From positions 1-55,000 of the forward strand of contig OZ025727.1 in assembly GCA_964019335.1 (NCBI GenBank): DNA of 55,000 nt, given 5' to 3'. The stretch comes from Diplonema japonicum (lineage: Eukaryota; Euglenozoa; Diplonemea; Diplonemida; Diplonemidae). The notes beneath the pieces were generated by a model, which was not told the origin of the DNA, searched no databases, and worked only from the letters and a program-made list of their open reading frames with translations. A program made the translations under genes and the position numbers. Position 1 is the stretch's first letter; every line of letters starts with the position of its first letter. Below are positions 10,116-20,532 of this stretch, piece by piece.

Positions 10116-10586
10116 CCGTCACCCTGACACAGACTTCCTGAAATGACTCGCTTAAGGGGAGGTGTAGACCCGGCCAAAGGTCTTGGGGAAAAAAAAGGGG
10201 GGGGGGGAAGGAGAAAAAAAACAAAACAAACAAACAAAATTGGCGAATGATTAGGTTTTTTCTTCGCGAATTTGTCAAGTGAAGAAAAAGAAAAGGAGAG
10301 AAAAAAAACCCTTTAGTAAAATGAACAAAAAAATATAGTAAAGTTTGTCGTTCCCCGAGCAGCGACAACGAGAGTTAAATTATGGCTCATTTGACGGTAA
10401 GGAAGTCGGTTTTTTATACCCTTTCGTCATTAAAATCACTCCCTACTTGACCGAATAGCTATTATGCGACAGGATATGGCTGAAAAAAAGGCACATTGGA
10501 CCGCCAAGTTCGATTTTTCGAGATTATTATACTCAGTGCAATAATGAACCCCCTCTTATTTTAAGCCGAATATTTTTTTTTTTTAA

Positions 10587-10938
10587 CCACTAAAGGACCA
10601 TGAGGACATATGTGTCCTTAAGAAAAATTATCTTTTCTATGTGACACTTTTTGTGCCACACAGCCCCTGGACTTTACTAAGACCCATTGTTCCGCGTTTT
10701 TTTTTTATTTGAAATACCCTTTTGCGCGAAGAACAAACACAAAAACCCGTCCCAAGGGGGTTGCTTGGTGTCCTTTTGTACTTATTTGAGAGCAGCTTCT
10801 CAGGACCTTCGGAAGTGCGTGCTTTTTAAAGGGTATAGTGTACTTTCCTATGGTTAAACTCTCGCATTTTTTTTTTCCGGGTTCGTAAATAGACGGTCCT
10901 TGGCACTTTTTTCGCCAAAACCCCCGGTCCTTTAGTGG
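10587..10938. mobile_element. TTAA-flanked MITE, piggyBac-type, 352 bp
   Basis: Perfect 13-bp terminal inverted repeats, CCACTAAAGGACC at the left and GGTCCTTTAGTGG at the right, each flanked by TTAA (10583-10586 and 10939-10942). TTAA target duplication is the signature of the piggyBac superfamily. No transposase coding remains. A second inverted pair is the GTGACAC/GTGCCAC hairpin near 10640-10665. Confidence 0.75.
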
Positions 10939-10942
10939 TTAA

Positions 10943-12077
10943 AACTTTTTTTTCGCATAAGTGCAGAAAATGGGTCAAGTATGAGAATGAAGAGAGAGAA
11001 AAAAAAATGACGAAAGGGGTTTGGAAAAAAAAAAAAAAAAAAAATGGCAAATATGTGAGTTGCTCTGTCGTGCTTCACATCCAGATCATCATGCCCAATG
11101 GGCCATTAGAGCACGCTGCGGGGGAACAAAAGAAAATGATAAGCGCTTTCTCATACCGCAGAAGAGGGGGGGATCTCAAGGTAAGTAACGTAAGGATACC
11201 GAATACTGAAAGTAGATATAAAAAAAAAGAATCATGTATGAATTAACAAAAAGCAAAACGGATTATTCTGGGTTCCCATGGACCGCCCTCATTATGAAAT
11301 CATCTAAAAAAAAAGACACGAGAAGCTGCAGGTGTAACCTACAAGCATTCTCTGTATGGTGACGCCCTCCTGACTCATAATGACTGCGGTCCATAGTTAT
11401 CCGACAACAGAAGCCAACGAAGGAATAGGGTAAAACAGGATTTAAGTTTAGGGAATAAGTTTACGAGTGTACACCGTTAAGCCTTTATACAACTATATTG
11501 TTTTTTTTTTTTTTCCCCTTCTTTTGTTACAAACTGAAAGATAGGCAGTGTTTAAGTAAGTAAACTTAAAGTTACCCTGTTTGCTCCCCCCCCCCTTTTT
11601 TTTCCCGATAAAAATACTCCTCAGAGCAGCTGTGAAGCAGTGGAAAAAGAATCCTTAGCAAGGCATGTTCTCTACTTTGTCGGGTCATAGAAAATAGCAA
11701 TACAAAACAGAAAAGGGGAAGTTTTAAAACGAGTACACGTACGATGGAATGCCACGCAGGACCCTGGTGGGCGCATCTTGGATACTATCACCGAGGTGGG
11801 AGAGTGAGGGGTTGGTGCCAACCCGACCTGATTTTCTCCGTCTTTACTTTTTTTTTTCTTTTTTTTTCTTCTCTCTTATTCGTTTCTTTCTTCTCCATGG
11901 CAACAGGAGCACAAAAGAATATCACAGGGCCACGGCGGCACCAGACCAAAAAGAGAGGAAAAGGAACAAAAAATCGCGGACAAAACAAGCTACTGTGTTA
12001 TTCGAATGCAAACAGACTTCTATGTTTTTTTTTTTTTTTATTTCACTCTTCGTCATTTTCTTCACTCACTAGGGGCC
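10943..12077. other. Gene-free intergenic DNA
   Basis: Mixed sequence with A and T runs. A short open stretch near 11744-12088 is low-complexity after the first 30 codons and is not believed. Nothing else recognised. Confidence 0.5.
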
Positions 12078-12587
12078 TCATTATTTAACGCGAAATGGCC
12101 ATTATTTAACGCGAAACGGCCATTATTTAACGCGAAATCGCCATTATTTAACTAGTTAAATAATGAGATTTTGCAGTTAAATAATGGCCCTTCAGAGTGA
12201 AAAAATGGGTCTTGTCGTGGAAAAAAATGCACCCAACCCCTTGAAAAATTTTTTTGGGGTGGGGGTATTTTGACTATTTTTGGCCATCTGAGGCCATTCC
12301 AGCCCTTAAAAGTGGGAATAAGTGCCTTACTTCCCCTTTAAATGCCACGGCGAAATAGCTACCCTGTATTACCTTAGGAAAATCCCCAAAAAGCTGACCT
12401 GCGTGAAAAAAAACAGCAGTGAAAGCAGTGAAGAGTGAGTGACTCAAATGACGAAGAGTGAAATAAAACGACTTACTTGCCGCCAAATGAGCCATTATTT
12501 AACACTCGTTACCCGTTTTTTTGCACTCGGGCCCTGCGGGCCCTCGTGCAAAAAATTCGGGAACTCGAGTTAAATAATGACTCATTA
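12078..12587. mobile_element. Element bounded by TCATTATTTAAC repeats
   Basis: The left end has four tandem copies of about 21 bp containing CATTATTTAACGCGAAA (12079-12154), followed by inverted copies (GTTAAATAATG) up to 12187. The right end has CCATTATTTAAC at about 12490 and an inverted pair GAGTTAAATAATGACTCATTATTT at 12559-12583, so both ends point inward with the same word. A strong GC hairpin surrounded by T and A runs lies at about 12520-12552 (GGGCCCTGCGGGCCC core). No ORF of note. Probably a non-autonomous mobile element. Confidence 0.5.
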
Positions 12588-13363
12588 TTTGTTGGCAATA
12601 AATAGTTATTTTCTTTTCTTTTCTTTTCTTTTCTTTTCTTTTCTTTTCTTTTCTTTTTTCCTCTTTTCATTAGTTAAAAAAAAGAAGACTGTTCGAATAA
12701 CCGCTGCCCAAGGTTCTTTTGATTTGTTTTTTTTTTTTTACATTAGTCCTTGTTGTCTCCCGTTCATCTCCTACTTTTCTTACTATTTAGCTCAATAGCA
12801 GACTTGAGATGGCAGGGGGGAAAGAAAAGCGGGAGAACGGCAGAAAAAAAAAAGAACTCTTTTGATGTCTCATATTTCTAAATTAGAACGAAGGAAAAAA
12901 ATCAGATCGTTTTACTGGTTTTGGCACAGAAATAAAAAAAAAATTAAAAAAGTTCACTAGTTTGCTGCGAAGAGATGGACGGCATCTGGGCGAGCAACAT
13001 GGTTGAAGATGGGGGAGAAGGGTGAACAGGGAAAAATGTATTGGTCAATTATTTATATTATTGTCAGTTAAACCTCCACCTACAAATTTTAACCTGTCCC
13101 CGTCCCGTGTGACTAAAACAACATAGAATACTCTAAGGCGATTGCGAGTAAAAAGCCTTGCCCTCTTTTATGCAATTTCTTTTTTTTTCCCCCTTCAACG
13201 GGAAAATCTTTTAAAAATTACGGTTAAGACAACTATAAAAATAATCGACCACGTAGAAAAGAGAGAGAAACTTAATTCACTATTATGGGGGGGGGGGGGG
13301 GGGGGGGGGGGTGGAGAAAGAGGGGAGAAAGGTGTTAACCTATGATGCATTCCTTAAACAACA
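12588..13363. other. Gene-free DNA with (CTTTT)n microsatellite and poly(G)
   Basis: Holds a (CTTTT) microsatellite at about 12610-12658 and a run of about 21 G at 13289-13311. On the sense (minus) strand the latter is a poly(C) tract some 50 nt after the stop codon of the next gene. No gene seen. Confidence 0.6.
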
Positions 13364-16300
13364 TCAAACAGCCACGTTGCTCGCAAATGACATATTAGTA
13401 TTCTGTGGTGTAAAACTGGCCCGCCGTCCGGCCTTTGGGGAGACCACTGGTGGGAGTCGACAGGACATCGAAACATCATCAGCCATCTCTGTCCAAGCAT
13501 CACCGCCTTCCTGAGAAACATCATACAACAGCTCATCCCAAGCAAGCGGGGAAACCATATTCGCATTCCTCTGTTGTGATACTGTGCTCTGCTTCCTGCA
13601 AGGAGGGGTGATCGACGCCACCCGTGGAACAGGCGGCAACCCCCTCCCTGCTGATTGTCTTCTATAAGGATTAAATACGGGCGGACACGTCCCTACAGAT
13701 GAAGGAGATAGCGGTGAGTTGCAACATTTTTCATTCCCGGACACCTCGGCAGGCGAAACCAAACTACTATGGCACGGGCTTGTTTTTGCCAGGGACAGCT
13801 CCATTTCATCATCATCTTCCTCGTTGAAACCAGTGAATAAAGCCATTTTTGTTTCTTCCTCCTTCCACTCTTCCTTTTGCAATCTCGCCTGTCGTTTCTC
13901 CTTCAAAACATACACCCACGTCAGAAAATCAAGCAAAACCTTGATGAGCAAGAACAGCATAGAGAATCCAAGAAGATACACAGCTAGGTCCATTAACATG
14001 TGCCTGGGGTTGGACATGAAGTATGCCATCGAAGCAAGCAGCAGGCCCACAGCTTGGAAGGTCAGCCTGAAGGTGTCCAAGAAGACGTCACGCTGTTTGC
14101 ACTGATGGATGAACTTGAGCTCCAAAGAGATAAACCCGAATGTCAGCATTGAGCAGCAGAGTCTGGTGAGGCCGCATTCCTTGTAATTTACCTGTTTAGT
14201 TGCCATGACGAGGCCTGCAATGAAGGCCTGCCCGAACTCGAAAATCCCAAACCAGCACCGTTCTTGCGTGAAGTTCTTCAAGAGGACTGTGAAGCGATCT
14301 GCAAACCGATCGGCTTTCTTTCTGCTGACCCATTCCCCATGACCGATGACAAAGCCCTTCCACTTCCCACAATCAGGCTCCTCACGGTAAACAGCCTTCT
14401 CCGGAACACCGTGGTAAATAACGTAAGCAATGCCCACCGGAGCCACCGCCGCAAAGACCATGACCCCACACCCAACAGCACGGTGCCAGGGCTCCATGGG
14501 ATGCAACATAATCCTTGAAGCGCACAGTGTAAGGGGTTGATACACAAATATCATCGTAAAGATAGCAAAGGAGGGGAACTTAAGGAGCCCTTGCACCCTT
14601 AAGTTTGTAACATCCCTTGCGAACAAGAACAGGATCACGACGTGCAAGCCAGTGAACGACGCAAGGATGATAAGGTTCCCGAAGACCGACCCCAGGCACT
14701 TCGAACCCCCAACGCTCTCGAGCACCCCGAAGACTGCATAGAATAGATGGAAGGACGGTCCCAGATTTGGTTCCTTGCCAGTCCCGCATTCCATATCGAG
14801 ATATAGTTTGACCTGTTGCGCAGCCCCCGCTGCAGGGCCTGATACAACCGACACGACTCCGGTCGCAACGTTGGCCGCCTCCCCTACAGAGGACTCTAGG
14901 ATGTTTTCCCGTTCGATGGTTATCTCGTTTGTGGTGTAATTTGCGATTTTCAGCACAAAAACCTCTGTGAAGTCTGCCGCGTACTCCTTGATGGGGCCGA
15001 TGATCACGGTAATCACGCTTGCGTTCCTCACCGTCCTCACAATGTTCGCAGCACCGAAGGTCAGGACTGCCCATTGCAAACCTCTTCTCGACAAGGATTG
15101 CACAACCTGCAGTTCAACAAGTTTTTCGAACGGCCAGCTGGACCCAGCGCCCGTCAACACAACATCTACGCTTAGCCCGTTTTTCGGTGATCCCTGGTAC
15201 GCACCCCATGTAAAAACGACGCCCTGTGGAACCCCTCCCGGTGTCGTTGGTCCTGGGTTAACGGGAGCGTCTGTCGACGGTGGTGTAGTTTTAGGGACCC
15301 CTGTGCTCGGAACGCTGGGAACTGTTGTGGTTGGGGCTTTCGTGTCGGGTGCAGTGGTAACAGGAACCATGGTGTTGTTGCTGTCAGGAGCGTCAGTTTC
15401 GGGGATATCCGTGGCGGGCACGCCTGTGCTCATGCTCGGGATATGGGTATCGGGTGGATTAGTAGTCGAAGGACTTGTCAACGGAACACTTGTATTTGGC
15501 GAACCCGTAGCCGGGGTCACTGTGGGTGTGGGGACCAACGTGTCAGGGGCTTGCGTCACAGGCGGATTGGTGTCCGGCGGTGGTGTGTCAGGAGGCTGAG
15601 TATCCGGAACCAACGTCAGGGGAGCAGGGGATGAAATATCCACCTCTACTTTAAGAAGCCCGCTGTTCCTTGCCGACACCAAGATGTCGCCAGCTTGGTT
15701 GACAACGCACCCCGTCAGGTCATAGCCCAAGGTCCCGTTTAAGATCCATTCCATGTCAGTTGAGTTGCTTGGGTTGTACCGCAGCAGCTTATCCCCCGCT
15801 GTAACCCCGTATAACATCGAAGGGAGGTTCTTTGGGGTGAAGCAAAGTGAGACGATTTGCTCGGAACCCAGAAAAGTGGACATTTCGTGGAGTTTTGCGC
15901 TGCAATCGTTCAGCCAGTCGACGGAGACGGTGCAGGACAAGAGGTTGATCTCCCACACGACAGGTTCCCCGCTAAGCTCACACGATAAGAAAACGTTAGA
16001 TGAGTGAGGGTCAGCCACGACGGGACCGAGCGCATCGAGTGGGCGGTTCTTACCATTGTGAGTTACTTTTGTAAGAACTCTAGAGTTTGAAGTCAGCCAG
16101 TTTTTAAAGTTAGGAAGGGTAAAGTCTGCGTCAATTACATGCAGGGCCACCGGGGCATGAGATGTGAACAAAAGCTGATGGGTGTCAGGCTGGAACGCAA
16201 CACTCCCGCAACTGTGCGACGATGTTGAACCAAACGGCCAGTAGACAGGAAATACCGTTTTCGAAAAATCTTTCATGGCGGCCGCCTTGGTGCCCCCTAG

Positions 16301-16579
16301 CCTCAGGTACCCTTCGCCTGCAGATAGCTCCTCGCAAACAGCTTGCATTGCATCGCTTACCGCGCATGTACCTGTTACCTTATTGGGGTCGAAGCTAATC
16401 CCTGAGACTTCTACCTTGCCACCCCCAGCGAGCTCCATCCCCATCAGATCACGCACAACCATGTCGCCGTTTGAAAGACCGTCAACACTCAACGCATCTA
16501 TCCCGGAAAACGAATCCTGGGTCAGTTTGTACGGCACTCCCAGAGCGGTCAAGGTAAAACATAGACACAACGAAAACAT
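13364..16579 (-). CDS. Large multi-pass surface protein with Pro/Thr stalk
   Basis: 1071 residues from the ATG at 16579. An upstream in-frame extension is only a poly-Lys read of an A tract. Order: signal peptide (MFSLCLCFTLTALG), a beta-rich ectodomain to about 320, a mucin-like Pro/Thr/Asp stalk (about 320-448, words such as PETDAPDSNN), a Calx-beta-like segment (about 450-570), seven or eight membrane helices (about 605-905) and a Ser/Pro-rich cytoplasmic tail. The helix bundle and loops recall TRP-like channel proteins of protists, but I see no pore motif I can vouch for. Likely a plasma-membrane receptor or channel. No intron. The upstream leader contains a long A tract. Confidence 0.85.
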   Translation of the reverse strand: MFSLCLCFTLTALGVPYKLTQDSFSGIDALSVDGLSNGDMVVRDLMGMELAGGGKVEVSGISFDPNKVTGTCAVSDAMQAVCEELSAGEGYLRLGGTKAAAMKDFSKTVFPVYWPFGSTSSHSCGSVAFQPDTHQLLFTSHAPVALHVIDADFTLPNFKNWLTSNSRVLTKVTHNGKNRPLDALGPVVADPHSSNVFLSCELSGEPVVWEINLLSCTVSVDWLNDCSAKLHEMSTFLGSEQIVSLCFTPKNLPSMLYGVTAGDKLLRYNPSNSTDMEWILNGTLGYDLTGCVVNQAGDILVSARNSGLLKVEVDISSPAPLTLVPDTQPPDTPPPDTNPPVTQAPDTLVPTPTVTPATGSPNTSVPLTSPSTTNPPDTHIPSMSTGVPATDIPETDAPDSNNTMVPVTTAPDTKAPTTTVPSVPSTGVPKTTPPSTDAPVNPGPTTPGGVPQGVVFTWGAYQGSPKNGLSVDVVLTGAGSSWPFEKLVELQVVQSLSRRGLQWAVLTFGAANIVRTVRNASVITVIIGPIKEYAADFTEVFVLKIANYTTNEITIERENILESSVGEAANVATGVVSVVSGPAAGAAQQVKLYLDMECGTGKEPNLGPSFHLFYAVFGVLESVGGSKCLGSVFGNLIILASFTGLHVVILFLFARDVTNLRVQGLLKFPSFAIFTMIFVYQPLTLCASRIMLHPMEPWHRAVGCGVMVFAAVAPVGIAYVIYHGVPEKAVYREEPDCGKWKGFVIGHGEWVSRKKADRFADRFTVLLKNFTQERCWFGIFEFGQAFIAGLVMATKQVNYKECGLTRLCCSMLTFGFISLELKFIHQCKQRDVFLDTFRLTFQAVGLLLASMAYFMSNPRHMLMDLAVYLLGFSMLFLLIKVLLDFLTWVYVLKEKRQARLQKEEWKEEETKMALFTGFNEEDDDEMELSLAKTSPCHSSLVSPAEVSGNEKCCNSPLSPSSVGTCPPVFNPYRRQSAGRGLPPVPRVASITPPCRKQSTVSQQRNANMVSPLAWDELLYDVSQEGGDAWTEMADDVSMSCRLPPVVSPKAGRRASFTPQNTNMSFASNVAV

Positions 16580-16611
16580 TTTTGCATTTTTTTTCTCGGA
16601 GCTTTTTTGTT

Positions 16612-16646
<35 letters not shown>

Positions 16647-16951
16647 GTTTTTTTTGGTTTTTTTTTTTTAATACAAGAAGAGGGAGGGGGGAATGGTATC
16701 ACCAGCTTCAACACAAAATCCCCCACGACCATATGGGATTCATAAGGAAAAAGGAAGAAGAGGGAAAGCGGATAATAAAAAATATAAAAAAAAAGAGAAA
16801 CTAGGCGCTTGGTTGCGTTTTTTTTTCTTTTTCTTTTTCTTTTTGTTGTTGTTCACCATCTTTTTTTTTCGCCATTGTAGTCTCGACAACAGAAACAAAA
16901 GAGGGAGATAAAGAGAGGAAATGTAGAAAAAAAGAGGGGGGGGACGTGTCT

Positions 16952-16981
16952 AGGGAACCTGCAGTATGAGACAGGATCGCC
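16952..16981. repeat. Dispersed hairpin motif, copy 1
   Basis: GAACCTGCAGTATGAGACAG followed by GATCGCC. Related copies occur at 30809-30838 and 41231-41256. CCTG and CAGG can pair around an 8-10 nt loop in all three. Confidence 0.5.
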
Positions 16982-17150
16982 TAACGACAACCATCTCATC
17001 AGCTTGGGCGTGAAACCGGGGTGCAGGGCAGTGCCATAGGTGTTGCAGGAGGATGTTAGTCCAGTTCCTGTCGGCACTCCCTTTCTTCGCTGATGGTAGT
17101 CTTCTTATCCACCAGCGATTCTGTATTCTTCTCGTTCAAACCGTTCTACA

Positions 17151-17172
17151 TTAAGTACAGATGCTGTAGCTT
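17151..17172 (-). other. Possible degenerate spliced-leader fragment
   Basis: The minus strand reads AAGCTACAGCATCTGTACTT, nearly the central part of the SL-like exon at 2874-2837, and closer still to the diplonemid SL as I remember it. It abuts a long poly(C) tract on the sense strand. Perhaps a remnant of a reverse-transcribed trans-spliced mRNA. The match is short. Confidence 0.35.
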
Positions 17173-17635
17173 GGGGGGGGGGGGGGGGGGGGTATTTGTG
17201 CTTGGCTTAGGGCGCACATGGGAAAGGAAAAGGAAAAAGGGTTAGCGTTTCCATCCATACCAATTCCGTTTTCCTTTTTTTTTTTGGAGGGGGAAGAAAA
17301 AACCTAAAAGCAACTGTGGCTGGAAAAGAAATGTTTCTGCTACAAACTGTACTCTTTTTGTGTTTTTTGCGAACCGAAGATAGAGGAACAAGGTCCATTG
17401 ATAAGAGGGACAATGTAACCTCAATTTAGGGTTCAGTTGTTAAGGGTGGAAATAAAAAATACTTTTAATAAATATGTGTCCGTCCCGTGAAAAGAAAGAA
17501 TAGGGAGGAAAGGTTATGAGATACTCTCGCGCTCGGAGACACGAGGTTTTTTTCTTCTTTAATTCTTCTTTTTTTTTTCCCATACAAAAATGGAATTTCT
17601 TATAATTGAAGGGGGAAAGAATCAAAAGGGGAAGG

Positions 17636-17701
17636 GAACAGAAGGGAAGGGAAAGGAAGGGAAAGGAAGGGAAGGGAAGGGAAGGGAAGGGAAGGGAAGG
17701 A
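17636..17701. repeat. (GGGAA)n microsatellite
   Basis: Tandem GAAGG/GGGAA units. Pyrimidine-rich on the sense strand, between two genes. Confidence 0.9.
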
Positions 17702-17817
17702 GTTCCGCCTCGAGTACCCGACAAGTCGTTTCGCACCAAAAAATCACGAAAAAAACACCTTATTCCCTGATGCCCTTGGTTGCTTGTATTTGTTGAGGTG
17801 TTGATTCTTCTCCCTTT

Positions 17818-18900
17818 TTAGTTGCAGCTGTCCAGACAGTTGAGGCACGGGATCCTATCAGGCTTGGGGACGTGCCTCCGTGGGCACCAGTTCGAGATGC
17901 ATTGCCCGTCCTTCACGGAGCAGTACTTTGCAGTGTCACAGTTTACGGCAGAAAGGTCCTCACAGACAACACCCTCCATCACATGGAATGTCATGTACTC
18001 GGTCTCCTTTGTGGAAGGACCTATCGTGACGGACTCACCTGCTGTCAGCTGCCTCCTATAGGTCACTGTTTGGTGGTGGTATGGGTTTACAATGCGCGGT
18101 CCGCACGACCCAGTCTCCCACCCCTCCACTGTCAAGATCGCAGGCCATCCTCCGTTCCTGTTGCTGCTGCAGGGCGGGCAGTGGTAGTGTGTCACGAACC
18201 AATCACACGGGGCCCCTGCAGCAGGGCACTCCAGCGTGAATGTCGTCCCCTCAGGCACCTTGCGAGGGCCCTTACACGTGTGCCCACTAAGCCACTCCGC
18301 AGGAATGTGTTTCTGGTTGTACGTGCAGTCCGACCACCCTTCCATCATCTCCACTGTTGGCACTGTCGTGTATGTAAGCGGGGGGTTCACCCCAAGGCAC
18401 GGTGGGCCCTCGACGGGAGGGAGGCTCGGGGCGTCTGTCTCTGGGGCGTCGGTGTTGCAGTCAACAACCTTGATGTCTGCATGGGCTATGAAGTTGCTTT
18501 TCTGGTCGTACATGCGCAGCTGGTACACCCCGACAGGGAACTTCGCAGGGTCAACGTAGAACACGACCTTCTCAGCGAAGAGGTTGGAGACGTCGGAGCA
18601 GCCCACAGCAGTGCCGTGGCAGTCTGGCTGGCCCGAGCATGACAACGGCTGGCCAACCCGCAGGTACTCCCACAAGTAAGAGAAGTATGCGGGTGCCGTC
18701 TTCTCTACGAAGGCAAGCACTGTGCACACACGCGGGGCATCCGAGTACATTGCGTACAACTGCCCGCCCCTGCACACCTCATCGTTGGCGTCCACTTCGC
18801 TGCTTCCGCTGTCATCGTCAGGCCATCCCCTCCAACAACGAGGCGTACCTTCACTCAGAGCAGCCATGGCGAGCAGAACAGTCAGTAAAGCCGTGTTCAT
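17818..18900 (-). CDS. Secreted cysteine-rich protein with TDAP linker
   Basis: 360 residues. A clear signal peptide (MNTALLTVLLAMAALSEG) is followed by two Cys-rich parts. The N-terminal part (about 20-155) is joined by a NTDAPETDAPSLPP linker to a C-terminal part with paired Cys (for example CPPCSSN, CDWF, CLNCLDSC). There is no second hydrophobic segment and no GPI signal at the C-terminus, so it is probably secreted. No known domain was recognised. The start lies after a pyrimidine tract and two candidate acceptor AGs (18952 and 18928). It is only 84 nt from the gene upstream, as in a polycistronic unit. Confidence 0.85.
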   Translation of the reverse strand: MNTALLTVLLAMAALSEGTPRCWRGWPDDDSGSSEVDANDEVCRGGQLYAMYSDAPRVCTVLAFVEKTAPAYFSYLWEYLRVGQPLSCSGQPDCHGTAVGCSDVSNLFAEKVVFYVDPAKFPVGVYQLRMYDQKSNFIAHADIKVVDCNTDAPETDAPSLPPVEGPPCLGVNPPLTYTTVPTVEMMEGWSDCTYNQKHIPAEWLSGHTCKGPRKVPEGTTFTLECPAAGAPCDWFVTHYHCPPCSSNRNGGWPAILTVEGWETGSCGPRIVNPYHHQTVTYRRQLTAGESVTIGPSTKETEYMTFHVMEGVVCEDLSAVNCDTAKYCSVKDGQCISNWCPRRHVPKPDRIPCLNCLDSCN

Positions 18901-18951
18901 GGTGGAAGGTTTATAGTTGTTTCTTATCTGTGGGGAATAGAAGTAAGCTTT

Positions 18952-18986
18952 CTGAAACAGTGGAAGAAAAAAAGAGAGAAGAAATC
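18952..18986 (-). promoter_or_regulatory. Candidate SL trans-splice acceptor for the Cys-rich gene
   Basis: The sense strand has a CT-rich tract (TCTCTTTTTTTCTTCC) and then CTGTTTCAG ending at 18952, in the 84-nt gap between two genes. A second AG (CCCCACAG) ends at 18928. This is the clearest trans-splice site in the window. Confidence 0.55.
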
Positions 18987-19848
18987 AGTCGTAAGATTCT
19001 ATCCTGCTGCCGTCTGGGTTCACGAACACTGTTTCTCTCTTAGGTTTCCCAGTCGTTTTCACTTCGAATTTCAAGATTTTGGGAAGCATGCCAACAGTGA
19101 CCCACACGACGTACCCCTCTGCGTCCATGTCCTCGCCGCGAATGGAGAAGGTGAGCCGAAGGCACTTTGCGGACTGCGATGCAGAAATCGGGCCCACAGA
19201 GTGTGACTGGTGTGTGACGTCTATCTCGTCAATGTCTGCCAAGCCGATGCGTGATGCAACCACAGCACCCTGGGCAGTGAGGTCGGCGTCGGGGGTAGAG
19301 CGGAGGGACACGTGAAGAACCTTACGCATAGAAGAGATCCTGCTGTTGAACAAGTGGTGGATAAAATCGTCAGTCATTTGCTCAAAGGCAGAAGTGTTCA
19401 AGTACTTGTAAATGCACAGAGGGCCGCTTTCAGGGAATATCTTTATACTTGCCAGCTTTCCTTGTTCATCCCAAGCAATCTCTGTCTCTGCCATCTCGCC
19501 TTTACTAAACGTCACCTTTCCGTTACACCTGACGAACCCCTTCGGTGCAGGCTGCTCTGATATTGTGTCCGTGTGGACTGTTTTCGGAAGGCCTAATACG
19601 TCCTTTACTGCCCTTTCCCAGCCTGTCACCAAGGGCTTCTCTGCCTCTTTCGTTGCGGCGTTCGACAGTGTCCTCCACAAGGCACCGTCCTTCTCCCCGA
19701 AGAGGGTGAGGGTCTTGCCCATCCGGTCTCCTAGCTCTCCGGACGTTTTCACTGCATGGTATGCTACGTAAAACCCGTAAAGCACCCCGATGAGGACCAA
19801 AAGGGTACTAAGGGTCATGAAGTTTGTACTCAATACATAAGACAGCAT
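18985..19848 (-). CDS. N-terminally membrane-anchored protein, unknown
   Basis: 287 residues with one hydrophobic helix at about 10-32 (FMTLSTLLVLIGVLYGFYVAY) and a soluble remainder. The C-terminal half (about 100-287) is mixed alpha/beta without recognised motifs. It may be an endomembrane or mitochondrial-membrane protein with a globular domain. No Cys pattern, no repeats, no intron. Seven A residues precede the ATG on the sense strand. The stop codon overlaps the pyrimidine tract that precedes the next gene. Confidence 0.75.
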   Translation of the reverse strand: MLSYVLSTNFMTLSTLLVLIGVLYGFYVAYHAVKTSGELGDRMGKTLTLFGEKDGALWRTLSNAATKEAEKPLVTGWERAVKDVLGLPKTVHTDTISEQPAPKGFVRCNGKVTFSKGEMAETEIAWDEQGKLASIKIFPESGPLCIYKYLNTSAFEQMTDDFIHHLFNSRISSMRKVLHVSLRSTPDADLTAQGAVVASRIGLADIDEIDVTHQSHSVGPISASQSAKCLRLTFSIRGEDMDAEGYVVWVTVGMLPKILKFEVKTTGKPKRETVFVNPDGSRIESYD

Positions 19849-20528
19849 TTTTTTTAAAGATTTGAATGCCCTGGGGAGGGGGTGGATAAGTGTTGACTAA
19901 CTATGCAATGACGAAAAAGAAAAGGGGGCATTGATAATGCACGAAGCAGTTCCACGCAAAATAATAAAATAAAGATTTGTTTTTTTTTTTTTTTTTTTTT
20001 TTTTTTTTCTTTTTTTTCTTTTTTTTTTTGTTTCCCGAGCCAAGGGAATTGAGTGCCCACCACAATTGTTACCCTCTGCAAAAGGGCCGAACGTAACCTA
20101 AACATACCAGAACTGTTTTTTTTATATATTTTTATTTTGTTTTTTTTTATTTCCCTTCCGTCACGAAGCGTCAGATGTTTACACGACACCTGGACATTTC
20201 TCGCTCGCAAGTCAACTAATGAATAAACTAGAAAAAGATGGCTTTTTTTATTTATTTATTTTCTTTTTGAACATCCTTTCTTAGAACATTCTTTAAATTA
20301 CCGCCACTTCTCTTTTTATTTTTCATTCTTTTTTTTTTCTTTCTATTTGGGTGGAGTGCTATCTTGACCCCAGTTTTTCGAAAACGCTCAAAGTCAGCCC
20401 CCTTAGTTGTCGGAAGTACTCAAAGTCGCCCCCCCAGGTTTTTAAATGCCGATAACGCTCTAAGTCAGTCCCCTGATTTCAAAAATGCTCAAACAAACAA
20501 CCCGATTGGGTCTCCTTGTTTCACTCTT
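19849..20528. other. Gene-free DNA with poly(T) and a short degenerate repeat
   Basis: T-rich block at 19978-20030. At 20367-20495 three degenerate copies of about 45 bp share CGCTCAAAGTCAGCCCCC. No ORF. Confidence 0.5.
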
Positions 20529-20532
20529 TTAA

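Larger units (their letters stand above)
16580..17817. other. Intergenic region with homopolymers and an SL-like relict
   Basis: Includes a poly(T) block at 16612-16645 just upstream of the surface-protein gene, a run of about 22 G at 17173-17192, an SL-like fragment (17151-17172), a dispersed hairpin motif (16952-16981) and a GGGAA microsatellite (17636-17700). No protein gene. Confidence 0.6.

Noticed and set aside
12079-12154. CRISPR-like array
   Set aside because: Contiguous 21-bp tandem units without unique spacers, in a eukaryotic genome.
14967-15599. 210-codon plus-strand ORF (Gly/Val/Thr-rich)
   Set aside because: Antisense of the Pro/Thr stalk of the large surface protein; open only because of its repetitive codons.
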